Positions 34,104 to 41,898 of a DNA stretch of 64,000 nt are shown piece after piece. The DNA lies in contig JAHBTI010000002.1 in NCBI GenBank assembly GCA_019638705.1, positions 62,001-126,000 on the forward strand. Reading direction: 5' to 3'. The number at the start of each line of letters is the position of its first letter. The stretch's first letter is position 1. The stretch comes from Bacteroidota bacterium. Its GTDB lineage: Bacteria; Bacteroidota; Bacteroidia; B-17B0; Aurantibacillaceae. The position numbers and the translations under genes were made by a program. The notes under the pieces are model-generated. The model was not told where the DNA came from. It did no database searches and worked only from the letters and a program-made list of their open reading frames with translations.

Positions 34104-34784
34104 TTAAAACTCAAACTTATACCCCACACCTTTTACGGTTTTAAAATATTCATCGCCTATTTTTTCGCGGAGTTTGCGAATGTGAACATCAATGGTGCGG
34201 TCGCCAACCACTACTTCATCGCCCCACACCTGGTCTAAAATAAATTCGCGGGTAAACACCTTGCCGGGTTTGCTGCTTAACAAGGCAAACAAATTAAATT
34301 CTTTTTTGGGCAAAGGAATTTCAACTTCGCCTTTAAAAACCGAGTGTTTTTCTTTGTCAATGCGCACATCGCCGTATTGAAAACTTGCTTCCTGTGCAGG
34401 CGTTTGTAATCTTCGTAACAGGGCTTTTACACGGCTTATAAACACACGCGGTTTAATGGGCTTTGTAATGTAATCATCTGCGCCTACTTCAAAACCTGCA
34501 ATTTGTGTGTAATCTTCGCTGCGAGCCGTAAGAAAAGCAACCAATACATTTTGCAAGCCTTTTTGTTCGCGAATTTCGCGGCAGGTTTCAATGCCGTCCA
34601 TGTCAGGCATCATCACGTCTAACACAATAAGGTGAGGTAATTCTTTTTTTGCAACCTCAACAGCTTCTTTGCCGTTGTTGGCGGTTAAAATTTCGTAACC
34701 TTCTTTTTTAAGGTTGTAACTCAAAAACTCCACAATATCGGGTTCATCGTCCACCAACAGAATTTTATAGTTTGAATTACTCAT
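34104..34784 (-). CDS. OmpR/PhoB-type response regulator
   Basis: 226 residues. The receiver domain has the acidic pair in VDDEPD (11-16), phosphoacceptor D56 in LIVLDVMMPDMDG, the Thr of FLTARSED and the Lys of YITKPIKP. A winged-helix Trans_reg_C domain follows (about 130-226), with recognition helix RTIDVHIRKLREKIGDEY and GVGYKFEF. It is closest in style to PhoB/RprY regulators of Bacteroidota. No sensor kinase is adjacent in the window. The divergent TonB receptor and this gene share an intergenic region with 11-base-spaced TTAA/TAAC repeats, so it may regulate both. Confidence 0.88.
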   Translation of the reverse strand: MSNSNYKILLVDDEPDIVEFLSYNLKKEGYEILTANNGKEAVEVAKKELPHLIVLDVMMPDMDGIETCREIREQKGLQNVLVAFLTARSEDYTQIAGFEVGADDYITKPIKPRVFISRVKALLRRLQTPAQEASFQYGDVRIDKEKHSVFKGEVEIPLPKKEFNLFALLSSKPGKVFTREFILDQVWGDEVVVGDRTIDVHIRKLREKIGDEYFKTVKGVGYKFEF

Positions 34785-34844
34785 AAATGCTTAGTTTTTA
34801 TCAGAAACATGGAACAAAGCTAACAAAATGTATATGAGGAAGCG

Positions 34845-34901
34845 TTAATTTACTGTTAAGTCAGCCACCAAAAGTAACATTTCTCTTAACTTTTTAGTAA
34901 C
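34845..34901. promoter_or_regulatory. PHO-box-like direct repeats between regulator and TonB receptor
   Basis: TTAA at 34845 and 34856 are 11 bases apart. TAAC at 34875, 34887 and 34898 are spaced 12 and 11. Eleven-base direct repeats are the geometry of PhoB-class operators. The same pattern stands before the 38154 gene. Confidence 0.5.
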
Positions 34902-34963
34902 ATTCCATTTAAGCAAAAATAATCTTGATGTGCTTTTTTTGCACATCATTTTTATTCACCATC

Positions 34964-37840
34964 ATGCAAAAATTTTTACCGTTGTTTCTCTTACTGTTAA
35001 GCACATTTGTTATTCAGGCACAAACAGGGCGTATTTCGGGAACTGTTTTAGACGGGAAAACAGGCGAAACCCTGCCCGGAGCTATGGTAATTATTGAGGG
35101 CACAACAAAAGGCGCAGCTGCCGATTTTGACGGAAAATTTGCCATTAACAACGTGCCTGCGGGCAAAGTTACCTTGGCGGTGAGTTACATTTCGTACAGC
35201 ACAAAAAAAATAGCTGATGTAAATGTGCTTGCCAACGATGTAACTGATGTAAATATTCAGTTGGAAACTGCTGCATCAAGCGATTTGCAGGAAGTGGAAG
35301 TGGTTGTTACCTTGAATAAAGAAAACAACACGGCATTGGTATTGCAACAAAAAAACAACGCGAGCGTGAGCGACGGTATCAGCGCGGAAACCATAAGAAG
35401 AACGCCCGATAAAAACACAAGTGATGTGTTGAAACGTGTGAGCGGAGCAAGTATTCAGGATAACAAATTTGCCATAGTGCGCGGCTTGAATGAGCGTTAC
35501 AATGCGGCGTATTTAAACGGTGCGCCCCTGCCAAGCTCCGAGAGCGACCGCAAAGCCTTTTCATTTGATATTTTTCCGAGCAATATGTTGGATAATTTGG
35601 TGATTACCAAAACCGCCCGTCCCGATATGCCGGGCGAATTTGCGGGTGGCATTATTGACATCAGCACCAAAAGCATTCCCGAAAAAAACTTTATGGCTGT
35701 TTCTGCGCAAGTGGGTTATAATACACTGTCCACGTTTAAAACCCAATATTATTACAAGGGCGGAAAATTAGACTGGTTGGGCATTGACGACGGCGGAAGA
35801 AAGTTGCCCGATGTTGTACCCGATATTGATAAATTTCCGTCAGGCAGGGCAGCGCAGGGGCAGTTGGCAAAACAAATGCCAACTTACGACCTGAACATTT
35901 ACAGCAAAAAATTTGCGCCAAATCAATCCTATCAACTTTCGGGGGGCTACAATTTTAAATTAAAAGAGCGCGATTTTTTGGGCGTAACGGCTGCTTTAAC
36001 TTACAATTCTACCAACTCGCTTAATTCGGCTTTGCGCCGTGTGTTTGCCGATAATGCCAACCCGAACAACCCCTCTGTAAAAGAAAGGGAGTTTAGCGAC
36101 AACACCTATTTAAACCAAGTGCTGGCAGGTGCTTTGCTAAACCTGTCGTGTAAAATTACGCCCAATCATTCTGTCAGCTCAAAAAACTTGGTGAGCGTTA
36201 ATACCGATAATTTTGTGTTGTTAAGAACAGGCACATTTCAGATGAATGCACCGGGTAGTGAAAGTGTGATGAGAGAAAATGTGTTTTGGTTTACAAGCAA
36301 CAAAATTGCTGCTTCGCAGTTAATAGGCGAACATTATTTTCCAAAATCAAAGTTGCGTGCAAACTGGGTTGGGGCTTACAGCAAGGTAAACCGCGACATT
36401 CCCAATATGCGCAGAAACATATACGCCAAACCCAAAGAACAACATTTATCCGAAGACACGCTTTATTCGGCGGTGCTTGCGCCTGCCAGCGTTGGCACGT
36501 CTTATGGCGGGGGTATGTTTTGGTCGTTTTTACAAGAGGACATTAAAAGTTTTAAAGCCGATGTGCAAAGAAACTTTAAACCAAACCAACAACTTAGTTT
36601 TGACCTGAAAACGGGAGCTTATGCACAAATGCGTAACCGTGGTTTTTATACCCGTATGTTGGGTTATACGTTTTATGGCAATTCAAGCTCTTTGCTCACT
36701 CTTCCTCAAAACGAAATTTTTGCACCTGAAAATATGGGAGTGGCAGGCGGATTTAAGTTGAGCGAGGGGACTAAGCCAAGAGATTCTTACGATGCTGCCG
36801 CCAACCTGTATGCAGGTTATTTTATGGCGGATATAAAATACAAAACATGGCTGCGTGCCATAGTTGGTGTGAGAGTGGAATCGTATTACCAAAAAATGAC
36901 AGTGCCTGACCAACTGTATGTTCTTAATCACATAAAACATACCTACGACACTACCGTAATTGACCCCTTACCTTCTTTGAACCTGATATTTTCGCCAACC
37001 GACAAGCAAAACATTCGTGCAGGGTATTCAAGAACCTTAAACCGCCCTGAGTTCAGAGAATTAGCACCTTTTGGTTTTTACGATTACAATACCTTGTTTT
37101 TTACTGCCGGTAATCCTGACTTGCAACGTGCAGTTATTGATAATTACGATGTGCGTTACGAGATTTATCCGGGGCGCGGACAGTTGTTTTCTGCTTCGGG
37201 ATTTTACAAGCACTTTACCAATCCCATTGAGCAAGTAGCACTGTTCAATCCAAATGAGTTATCGTATGGAAACGCCACTTCTGCCAATTGTTACGGCGCG
37301 GAATTAGAATACCGTATTATTTTGGGTATGTTCTTAAAACATAAACGCGATTCTTCGGTGTTTAAAAAGGTGATGGATAACCTCACTTTCTTTACCAACT
37401 ACGCTTACATTCGTTCGGCAGTAGATGTTTCCAACCAAGCATCACGCCCTGCTGATGCTCCTAAAACGCGCGAAATGCAGGGGCAATCGCCTTTTATTAT
37501 AAATGCAGGGTTGATGTATGCCGATAATGAAAAAGGCTTTACCGCAAGTGCCGTGTTTAATTTTGTGGGCAGGCGCATTGTGGTGGTGGGCAATTACGTT
37601 ACCCAGTTGGATATATGGGAAAAAAGCCGCGCCCTGTTTGATTTACAGCTTTCAAAAAGTTTCTTAAACAAACGCTTGGAAGTGCGCCTTACCGCCCGCG
37701 ACCTGTTGGCAAAATGGCAAAAACAATATTTGTATAATAACACAGATAACGATACGCGCCTTGATAAAAACAAAGACGATGTTATCCGCGAAATCCGCTA
37801 CGGCACTACCTACGCGCTTCAGTTTACTTATAGGTTTTAG
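34964..37840 (+). CDS. TonB-dependent receptor with carboxypeptidase-regulatory domain
   Basis: 958 residues from the ATG at 34964. The signal peptide ends FVIQAQ. A CarboxypepD_reg-like Ig domain (residues 20-105, GTVLDGKTGETLPGAMV) is followed by the plug (about 135-250, TSDVLKRVSGASIQDNKFAIVRGLNERYNAAYLNGAPLPS). A 22-stranded barrel then ends in YALQFTYRF, with the final aromatic residue used for outer-membrane assembly. It takes up a ligand across the outer membrane powered by TonB-ExbBD. No SusD partner follows, so it is not a classical glycan Sus pair. The stop codon touches a family A repeat. Confidence 0.9.
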   Translation: MQKFLPLFLLLLSTFVIQAQTGRISGTVLDGKTGETLPGAMVIIEGTTKGAAADFDGKFAINNVPAGKVTLAVSYISYSTKKIADVNVLANDVTDVNIQLETAASSDLQEVEVVVTLNKENNTALVLQQKNNASVSDGISAETIRRTPDKNTSDVLKRVSGASIQDNKFAIVRGLNERYNAAYLNGAPLPSSESDRKAFSFDIFPSNMLDNLVITKTARPDMPGEFAGGIIDISTKSIPEKNFMAVSAQVGYNTLSTFKTQYYYKGGKLDWLGIDDGGRKLPDVVPDIDKFPSGRAAQGQLAKQMPTYDLNIYSKKFAPNQSYQLSGGYNFKLKERDFLGVTAALTYNSTNSLNSALRRVFADNANPNNPSVKEREFSDNTYLNQVLAGALLNLSCKITPNHSVSSKNLVSVNTDNFVLLRTGTFQMNAPGSESVMRENVFWFTSNKIAASQLIGEHYFPKSKLRANWVGAYSKVNRDIPNMRRNIYAKPKEQHLSEDTLYSAVLAPASVGTSYGGGMFWSFLQEDIKSFKADVQRNFKPNQQLSFDLKTGAYAQMRNRGFYTRMLGYTFYGNSSSLLTLPQNEIFAPENMGVAGGFKLSEGTKPRDSYDAAANLYAGYFMADIKYKTWLRAIVGVRVESYYQKMTVPDQLYVLNHIKHTYDTTVIDPLPSLNLIFSPTDKQNIRAGYSRTLNRPEFRELAPFGFYDYNTLFFTAGNPDLQRAVIDNYDVRYEIYPGRGQLFSASGFYKHFTNPIEQVALFNPNELSYGNATSANCYGAELEYRIILGMFLKHKRDSSVFKKVMDNLTFFTNYAYIRSAVDVSNQASRPADAPKTREMQGQSPFIINAGLMYADNEKGFTASAVFNFVGRRIVVVGNYVTQLDIWEKSRALFDLQLSKSFLNKRLEVRLTARDLLAKWQKQYLYNNTDNDTRLDKNKDDVIREIRYGTTYALQFTYRF

Positions 37841-38021
37841 TCACTTCGAGTAGCCAACGACAGGAGGCGGTATCGAGAAGTGAATTACGACAGCAGTTCT
37901 CGATACGATTTGCAAAGAGACAGCAAATCTACTCGAACTGACAAGTGGAGTGTTGCGCTGTCACTTCGAGTAGCCGACGACAGGAGGCGTATCGAGAAGT
38001 GAATTACGGCAGCAGTTCTCG
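37840..38021. repeat. palindromic element, family A long form, one and a half copies
   Basis: A complete copy (37840-37943, GTCACTTCGAGTAGCC to CTACTCGAACTGAC) is followed by a truncated copy (37959-38021) that ends at CAGCAGTTCTCG. Together with the operator-like repeats at 38050 it fills the 313-base gap between the receptor and the next gene. Confidence 0.8.
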
Positions 38022-38049
38022 TATTTGTTAATTAAGAGCGTACATCGCT

Positions 38050-38096
38050 TAACATTTTGGTAACATATCATTCCCTGTTTCTTAATTTTAGTTTAA
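38050..38096 (+). promoter_or_regulatory. PHO-box-like direct repeats before the beta-helix protein
   Basis: TAAC at 38050 and 38061, and TTAA at 38082 and 38093, each pair spaced by 11 bases. They lie about 60-105 bases before the ATG at 38154, the right place for an activator. Confidence 0.5.
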
Positions 38097-38153
38097 CGCC
38101 TTTTCAATGCTGATAGAGGAAATTTGCAGTGAATTTTAAAATCAAATAAAAAA

Positions 38154-40139
38154 ATGAAAAAACAATTATTTACTGCCTTATCGGCATTAGTTTTAGGAAC
38201 AGGTGTTGCACAAACCCAATTTCTTGAAAAAACTTGCTATCGCGGGGCATTTGCACCTGCACCAACTCCCATGTGGACTGACGGTTGGACAGAATGGAAT
38301 CCTCAAAGCAAAGTGTATGCTGCCACAAATTACACCATTCCCGGAACAACATCAGGAACAGTAACAACCATTAGCGCAAACACCACTTGGACAACGGGTA
38401 CAGTTGTTCACTTAATAGGTCTTGTGTTTGTTACAAACAATGCCGAATTAACTATTCAACCGGGGGTCATCATTCGTTCCAATCCCGGTATTACCTCAGC
38501 TTTAATTATTACGCGCGGTGCTAAAATTCACGCAGTGGGTACTGCGGCGCAACCCATTGTGTTTACTTCTAACGAAGATGCCGGCGACAGACTACCCGGT
38601 GACTGTGGTGGATTAATAGTATTGGGCAAAGCCACCACTAATGCACCCAACGGCGAATCTGATATTGAAGGTTTTGCAGGCGACCCTAACGGTTATGGTA
38701 AACACGGCGGTGGAACAACACCTGACGACAACGACAATTCAGGCGAATTAAAATATGTACGCATTGAGTTTGCAGGTAAAGAATACACGCCTAACAACGA
38801 ATTGAACTCTTTAACGATGGGTTCAGTAGGTCGCGGTACGCAGATTGATTACGTTCAAACATCGTTTGGTAACGATGATGCTTTTGAATGGTTTGGCGGA
38901 ACTGTAAACTGTAAACACTTGGTAGCTTACCGCTGTACTGACGATGATTTTGACTGCGATAACGGTTTCAGAGGCACGGTACAATTTGCTTTGGGTATTC
39001 GCGACCCCGAGTTGGCTGACTTTGCTTCGGGCGGTGCTTCCGAAGGTTTTGAGTGTGATAACGATGCAGGCGGGACTACTGCCACACCTGTTACCGGAGC
39101 TGTTTTCTCAAACGTTACACACATTGGTCCTGCGGCTATTGCTGCGGTAGAGGGCGGGGTTGTTCATGCCAATCATGCGCGTGCGCTTCGTCTTCGCAGA
39201 AACTCGGCTATGAAAATTGTAAACTCTGTTTTTATTGGACACAGAGTAGGCGGTTTGTTTATTGACGGTGCTGCAAGCCAAACACAGGCAGCTAACGGCG
39301 ATTTAGCGTTTGCCAACAACATTCTTGCTGCTGCAGGTACTGCCGGCGATAACGCAGTTGTAAATCCTACCGTGAATATGAACGGAAGCACTAACACCAT
39401 TACCACAGGTGCTTGGTTTGCCGCAAACAATAACTACACCGTAGCAAGCAGCGCAGGCATTGTAACGGCAATCGGTTATTCAGCCGACTATCGCCCTGCT
39501 GCAAATTCACCTGCTCTTAGCAATGTAAGTTTCACTAACACTCACATTGCTGCGGTTACAGGCACGGCAGGTAACAGTGTTTCTGCAACCATTCCTGCTT
39601 CACTTTGCTTAGGGTCAGACGGTGCTGCATTAACAACTCAAACCTTTGCTCCTGCAACAAATATAGCTTCGGGATATTGCTCACTTTCATGGAGTGCTTC
39701 TTCCGGAATTACCATTTCAAATGCTTCGGCTGTTAATCCTGTTTTCAGCGTAGGAACAATTGGTTCGTTTACCGTTACACTTACAGTTGATAACGGTGCA
39801 GGCACGGTAACTCAACCTTTATCAATCAGCACTACCACTTGTTTAGATGTATCCATTGCAGAAAGCAAATTTACTTTGGGTCATGTAAGTTTGTATCCAA
39901 ACCCTGCTTCTTCTGATGAGGTAACAGTAAATGTTACTGCTGAAAAAGCTGGTTCATTGTCAATTTCGGTTTACGATGTAACAGGTAAAACAGTAGCTGC
40001 TCCTGTTGTAAACGGGTCATTGATTTCAGGTGAAAATAAATTTACAATCAACACTTCTGAATTACAAAACGGTATTTATTTTGTAACATTAAACAACGCT
40101 AACGGTAAAGGAACTGTTAAATTAATCGTGAACAAATAA
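38154..40139 (+). CDS. secreted T9SS protein with parallel beta-helix-like domain
   Basis: 661 residues. The signal peptide ends GTGVAQ. Residues 50-430 resemble a right-handed beta-helix family: VHLIGLVFVTNNAELTIQPGVII, PIVFTSNEDAGDRLPGDCGGLIVLGKA, ELKYVRIEFAGKEY, DYVQTSFGNDDAFEWFGG, AYRCTDDDFDCDNGFRG. Asp-rich loops suggest metal binding. A short Ig-like part and a T9SS type A sorting domain (VSLYPNPASSDEVTVNV ... GIYFVTLNNANGKGTVKLIV) end the protein. It follows the TonB receptor and shares its operator pattern, so I infer a joint role in acquiring the same nutrient, possibly phosphate. Confidence 0.82.
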   Translation: MKKQLFTALSALVLGTGVAQTQFLEKTCYRGAFAPAPTPMWTDGWTEWNPQSKVYAATNYTIPGTTSGTVTTISANTTWTTGTVVHLIGLVFVTNNAELTIQPGVIIRSNPGITSALIITRGAKIHAVGTAAQPIVFTSNEDAGDRLPGDCGGLIVLGKATTNAPNGESDIEGFAGDPNGYGKHGGGTTPDDNDNSGELKYVRIEFAGKEYTPNNELNSLTMGSVGRGTQIDYVQTSFGNDDAFEWFGGTVNCKHLVAYRCTDDDFDCDNGFRGTVQFALGIRDPELADFASGGASEGFECDNDAGGTTATPVTGAVFSNVTHIGPAAIAAVEGGVVHANHARALRLRRNSAMKIVNSVFIGHRVGGLFIDGAASQTQAANGDLAFANNILAAAGTAGDNAVVNPTVNMNGSTNTITTGAWFAANNNYTVASSAGIVTAIGYSADYRPAANSPALSNVSFTNTHIAAVTGTAGNSVSATIPASLCLGSDGAALTTQTFAPATNIASGYCSLSWSASSGITISNASAVNPVFSVGTIGSFTVTLTVDNGAGTVTQPLSISTTTCLDVSIAESKFTLGHVSLYPNPASSDEVTVNVTAEKAGSLSISVYDVTGKTVAAPVVNGSLISGENKFTINTSELQNGIYFVTLNNANGKGTVKLIVNK

Positions 40140-40158
40140 TTTTTTGTTGAATTTCAAT

Positions 40159-40189
40159 AAAAACGCTCGCTAAAATGGCGGGCGTTTTT
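40159..40189 (+). terminator. rho-independent terminator
   Basis: AAAAACGCTCGC / GCGGGCGTTTTT with a seven-base loop, 20 bases behind the beta-helix protein stop. Confidence 0.85.
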
Positions 40190-40202
40190 CATTTTTAAAT
40201 AT

Positions 40203-40604
40203 ATGACACAAAGAAAAATTATTTACGCGCGTAACAGAATTAAAGCCGGCAAAGAACAAGGTTTTTATTTGGAAGCCTTGCTTAAAAGTTACCATTTGAA
40301 TGTTGATTTAATCAAATTTTTATTGTGCAATTCATCTGAAAACTATTCAGCCAAAGGCAAAAAAATAAAAGTGATTGTACGCGAGTTTTTGCACGAAATA
40401 GAAAATAACCTCACACTTAAAGCCATTCTTAACAAAAGAAACCTAAAGTCCGTAAAACCTTGGTTGGACGAAATGGACATATTTTTTAAAACATTAAAAT
40501 TAGAGTACCCCGCTAATGTTAAATCACTTCAATCCAATTCTGAAAAAGTATTTGCCTTGCTTAACATTTCGGCAAATAAATTGTTTGTGCAACATAAAAA
40601 ATAA
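40203..40604 (+). CDS. hypothetical protein
   Basis: 133 residues, basic and mainly helical (KIIYARNRIKAGKEQGFYLEALLKSYHLNVDLIKFLLCNSSENY ... NLKSVKPWLDEMDIFFKTLKLEYP). No signal or membrane segment. It lies just after a terminator and converges with the small membrane protein at 40608 with three bases between the stops. No family is recognised. Composition resembles a small cytoplasmic helical bundle. Confidence 0.5.
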   Translation: MTQRKIIYARNRIKAGKEQGFYLEALLKSYHLNVDLIKFLLCNSSENYSAKGKKIKVIVREFLHEIENNLTLKAILNKRNLKSVKPWLDEMDIFFKTLKLEYPANVKSLQSNSEKVFALLNISANKLFVQHKK

Positions 40605-40607
40605 AAC

Positions 40608-40802
40608 TTATTTCTTTTTCTCTTTTTCCGACAAATCAGGTAAAAACGAAAGAATAATTGTTGCAATGCCAGGGAGCAAACAACCTATAAAAAACCAACG
40701 CCAAGCATTTCTGCCCAAGTGTTTTGCATAGAAATAAGTAATGGTTGGTAATCCTAAAAAAATGGCAAGAAAAAATGTTGTTCCGAGAACTGCGGCTGCC
40801 AT
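40608..40802 (-). CDS. small membrane protein
   Basis: 64 residues with two hydrophobic helices (AVLGTTFFLAIFLGLPTITYFYA and WFFIGCLLPGIATIILSFL) joined by a KHLGRNAWRW turn, and a charged tail (SEKEKKK). It resembles superinfection-exclusion-type or DUF-like two-helix proteins; function unknown. The coding signal is limited but the helices and convergent layout make it plausible. Confidence 0.5.
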   Translation of the reverse strand: MAAAVLGTTFFLAIFLGLPTITYFYAKHLGRNAWRWFFIGCLLPGIATIILSFLPDLSEKEKKK

Positions 40803-40821
40803 AATTAAAAATTAAAAGTAT

Positions 40822-40910
40822 GTAACATTGAACATTGATAATTGAACATTTAACAAGTTTCGTGAGTACATTTTCAATTTTACTTTTTCAATTATCAATG
40901 TTCAATTTTT
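40822..40910. repeat. palindromic element, family G
   Basis: AACATTGAACATTGATAATT on the left and AATTATCAATGTTCAATTT on the right, between the small membrane protein and tatC. The right arm carries the tatC stop and its last four or five codons. Confidence 0.7.
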
Positions 40911-41734
40911 TTCTTTATGACCCACGCTGAAATAAACACGCTTAATTCATACAATATATACATGGGCACAGCCACCACCATTTGCGAAGTTACATCGGGG
41001 CTTGGGGTGATGACGGCGGCGGCAATTAAAATCACCAATACGGCATGTTTTCGGTATTTGCGCATAAAGTCGGGCGTAAGAATGCCCATGCGCGTAAGGA
41101 AATAAACCAAAATGGGCATTTCAAAAATAATTCCCGAAACCAAAGTCATGGTGCTGATGAGGGAAATATAATCGTCAAAGGTATTTTGAGTTTCCACAAT
41201 GCCGCTTGACGACACCTGATAGTTCACCAAAAAATTGTAGCTCATAGGGAACAATAAAAAATACCCGAAACAAATGCCGATTAAAAATAAAACGGAAGCA
41301 ATCACTACAAACACTTTTACGGGACCAACTTCCTGATTTTTCAAGGCAGGGCGAATGAATTTCCACAACTCCCACAACAAAAACGGAAAGCCGAGAATTA
41401 ATCCGCACAAAAAAGAAATCCACATGTGATTAAAAAATTGTTCGCTTGCGCTGAGTGTTTGCAAATGCGGCGTTTTCACGGTCATGCACATCACATCGCC
41501 CGCACCGATTTTATGCCCCAACGAGCACAAAGCTTTGTACGAAAAAAAATCTTGCTGCAAGGGACCAAAAATAACGGTGTCAAAAATAAAATCGTTGAAG
41601 CAAAAGGCAACAATCATCAGCACCACAATTACCGCCGCGCTTCGTACCAAATGCCAACGCAGTTCTTCCAAGTGTTGGAGAAAAGACATTTCTTTTTTTT
41701 GTTCGGTGTTTTTTTGAGAAGCGAAGAATGACAT
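40895..41734 (-). CDS. tatC: Sec-independent protein translocase TatC
   Basis: 279 residues with six membrane helices. TatC is the core receptor of the twin-arginine export pathway and binds the RR signal peptide. MSFLQHLEELRWHLVRS at residues 16-32 contains the conserved LEELRxR-type motif with the key Glu. The first periplasmic loop has the FxFxE-like region enlarged relative to E. coli, and FLLWELWKFIRPAL is the conserved cytoplasmic segment. The end (VIKKKIEH) is written in a palindromic repeat, so its last residues are probably not ancestral. TatA is not in the window. Confidence 0.93.
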   Translation of the reverse strand: MSFFASQKNTEQKKEMSFLQHLEELRWHLVRSAAVIVVLMIVAFCFNDFIFDTVIFGPLQQDFFSYKALCSLGHKIGAGDVMCMTVKTPHLQTLSASEQFFNHMWISFLCGLILGFPFLLWELWKFIRPALKNQEVGPVKVFVVIASVLFLIGICFGYFLLFPMSYNFLVNYQVSSSGIVETQNTFDDYISLISTMTLVSGIIFEMPILVYFLTRMGILTPDFMRKYRKHAVLVILIAAAVITPSPDVTSQMVVAVPMYILYELSVFISAWVIKKKIEH

Positions 41735-41746
41735 AAATTACGGCGG

Positions 41747-41777
41747 CAAATATACGCTTTCAACACAGAGGCACAAA
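41747..41777 (-). promoter_or_regulatory. tatC promoter with -33 box supplied by a repeat
   Basis: TATATTTG (41747-41754) and TTTG (41774-41777) on the minus strand, spaced 19 bases. The -7 box ends 12 bases before the tatC ATG. The -33 box is part of the family B palindrome arm. Confidence 0.6.
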
Positions 41778-41838
41778 GACACAGAGGCGCAGAGTAAAGT
41801 AATTTCTCCGTGCCTCAAAAACTCTGTACCTCTGTGTT
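41763..41838. repeat. palindromic element, family B
   Basis: AACACAGAGGCACAAAGACA on the left and ACTCTGTACCTCTGTGTT on the right, upstream of tatC and immediately next to a family C element. Confidence 0.8.
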
Positions 41839-41840
41839 TT

Positions 41841-41898
41841 GTCATTCTGAGCGATAGCGAAGAATCTCAAAAACAGATGCTTCGTTCCTCAGCATGAC
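41841..41898. repeat. palindromic element, family C overlapping the aroA stop
   Basis: Left arm GTCATTCTGAGCGATAGCG and right arm GCTTCGTTCCTCAGCATGAC. The aroA stop codon (41889-41891) and its final codons lie in the right arm. Confidence 0.8.
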
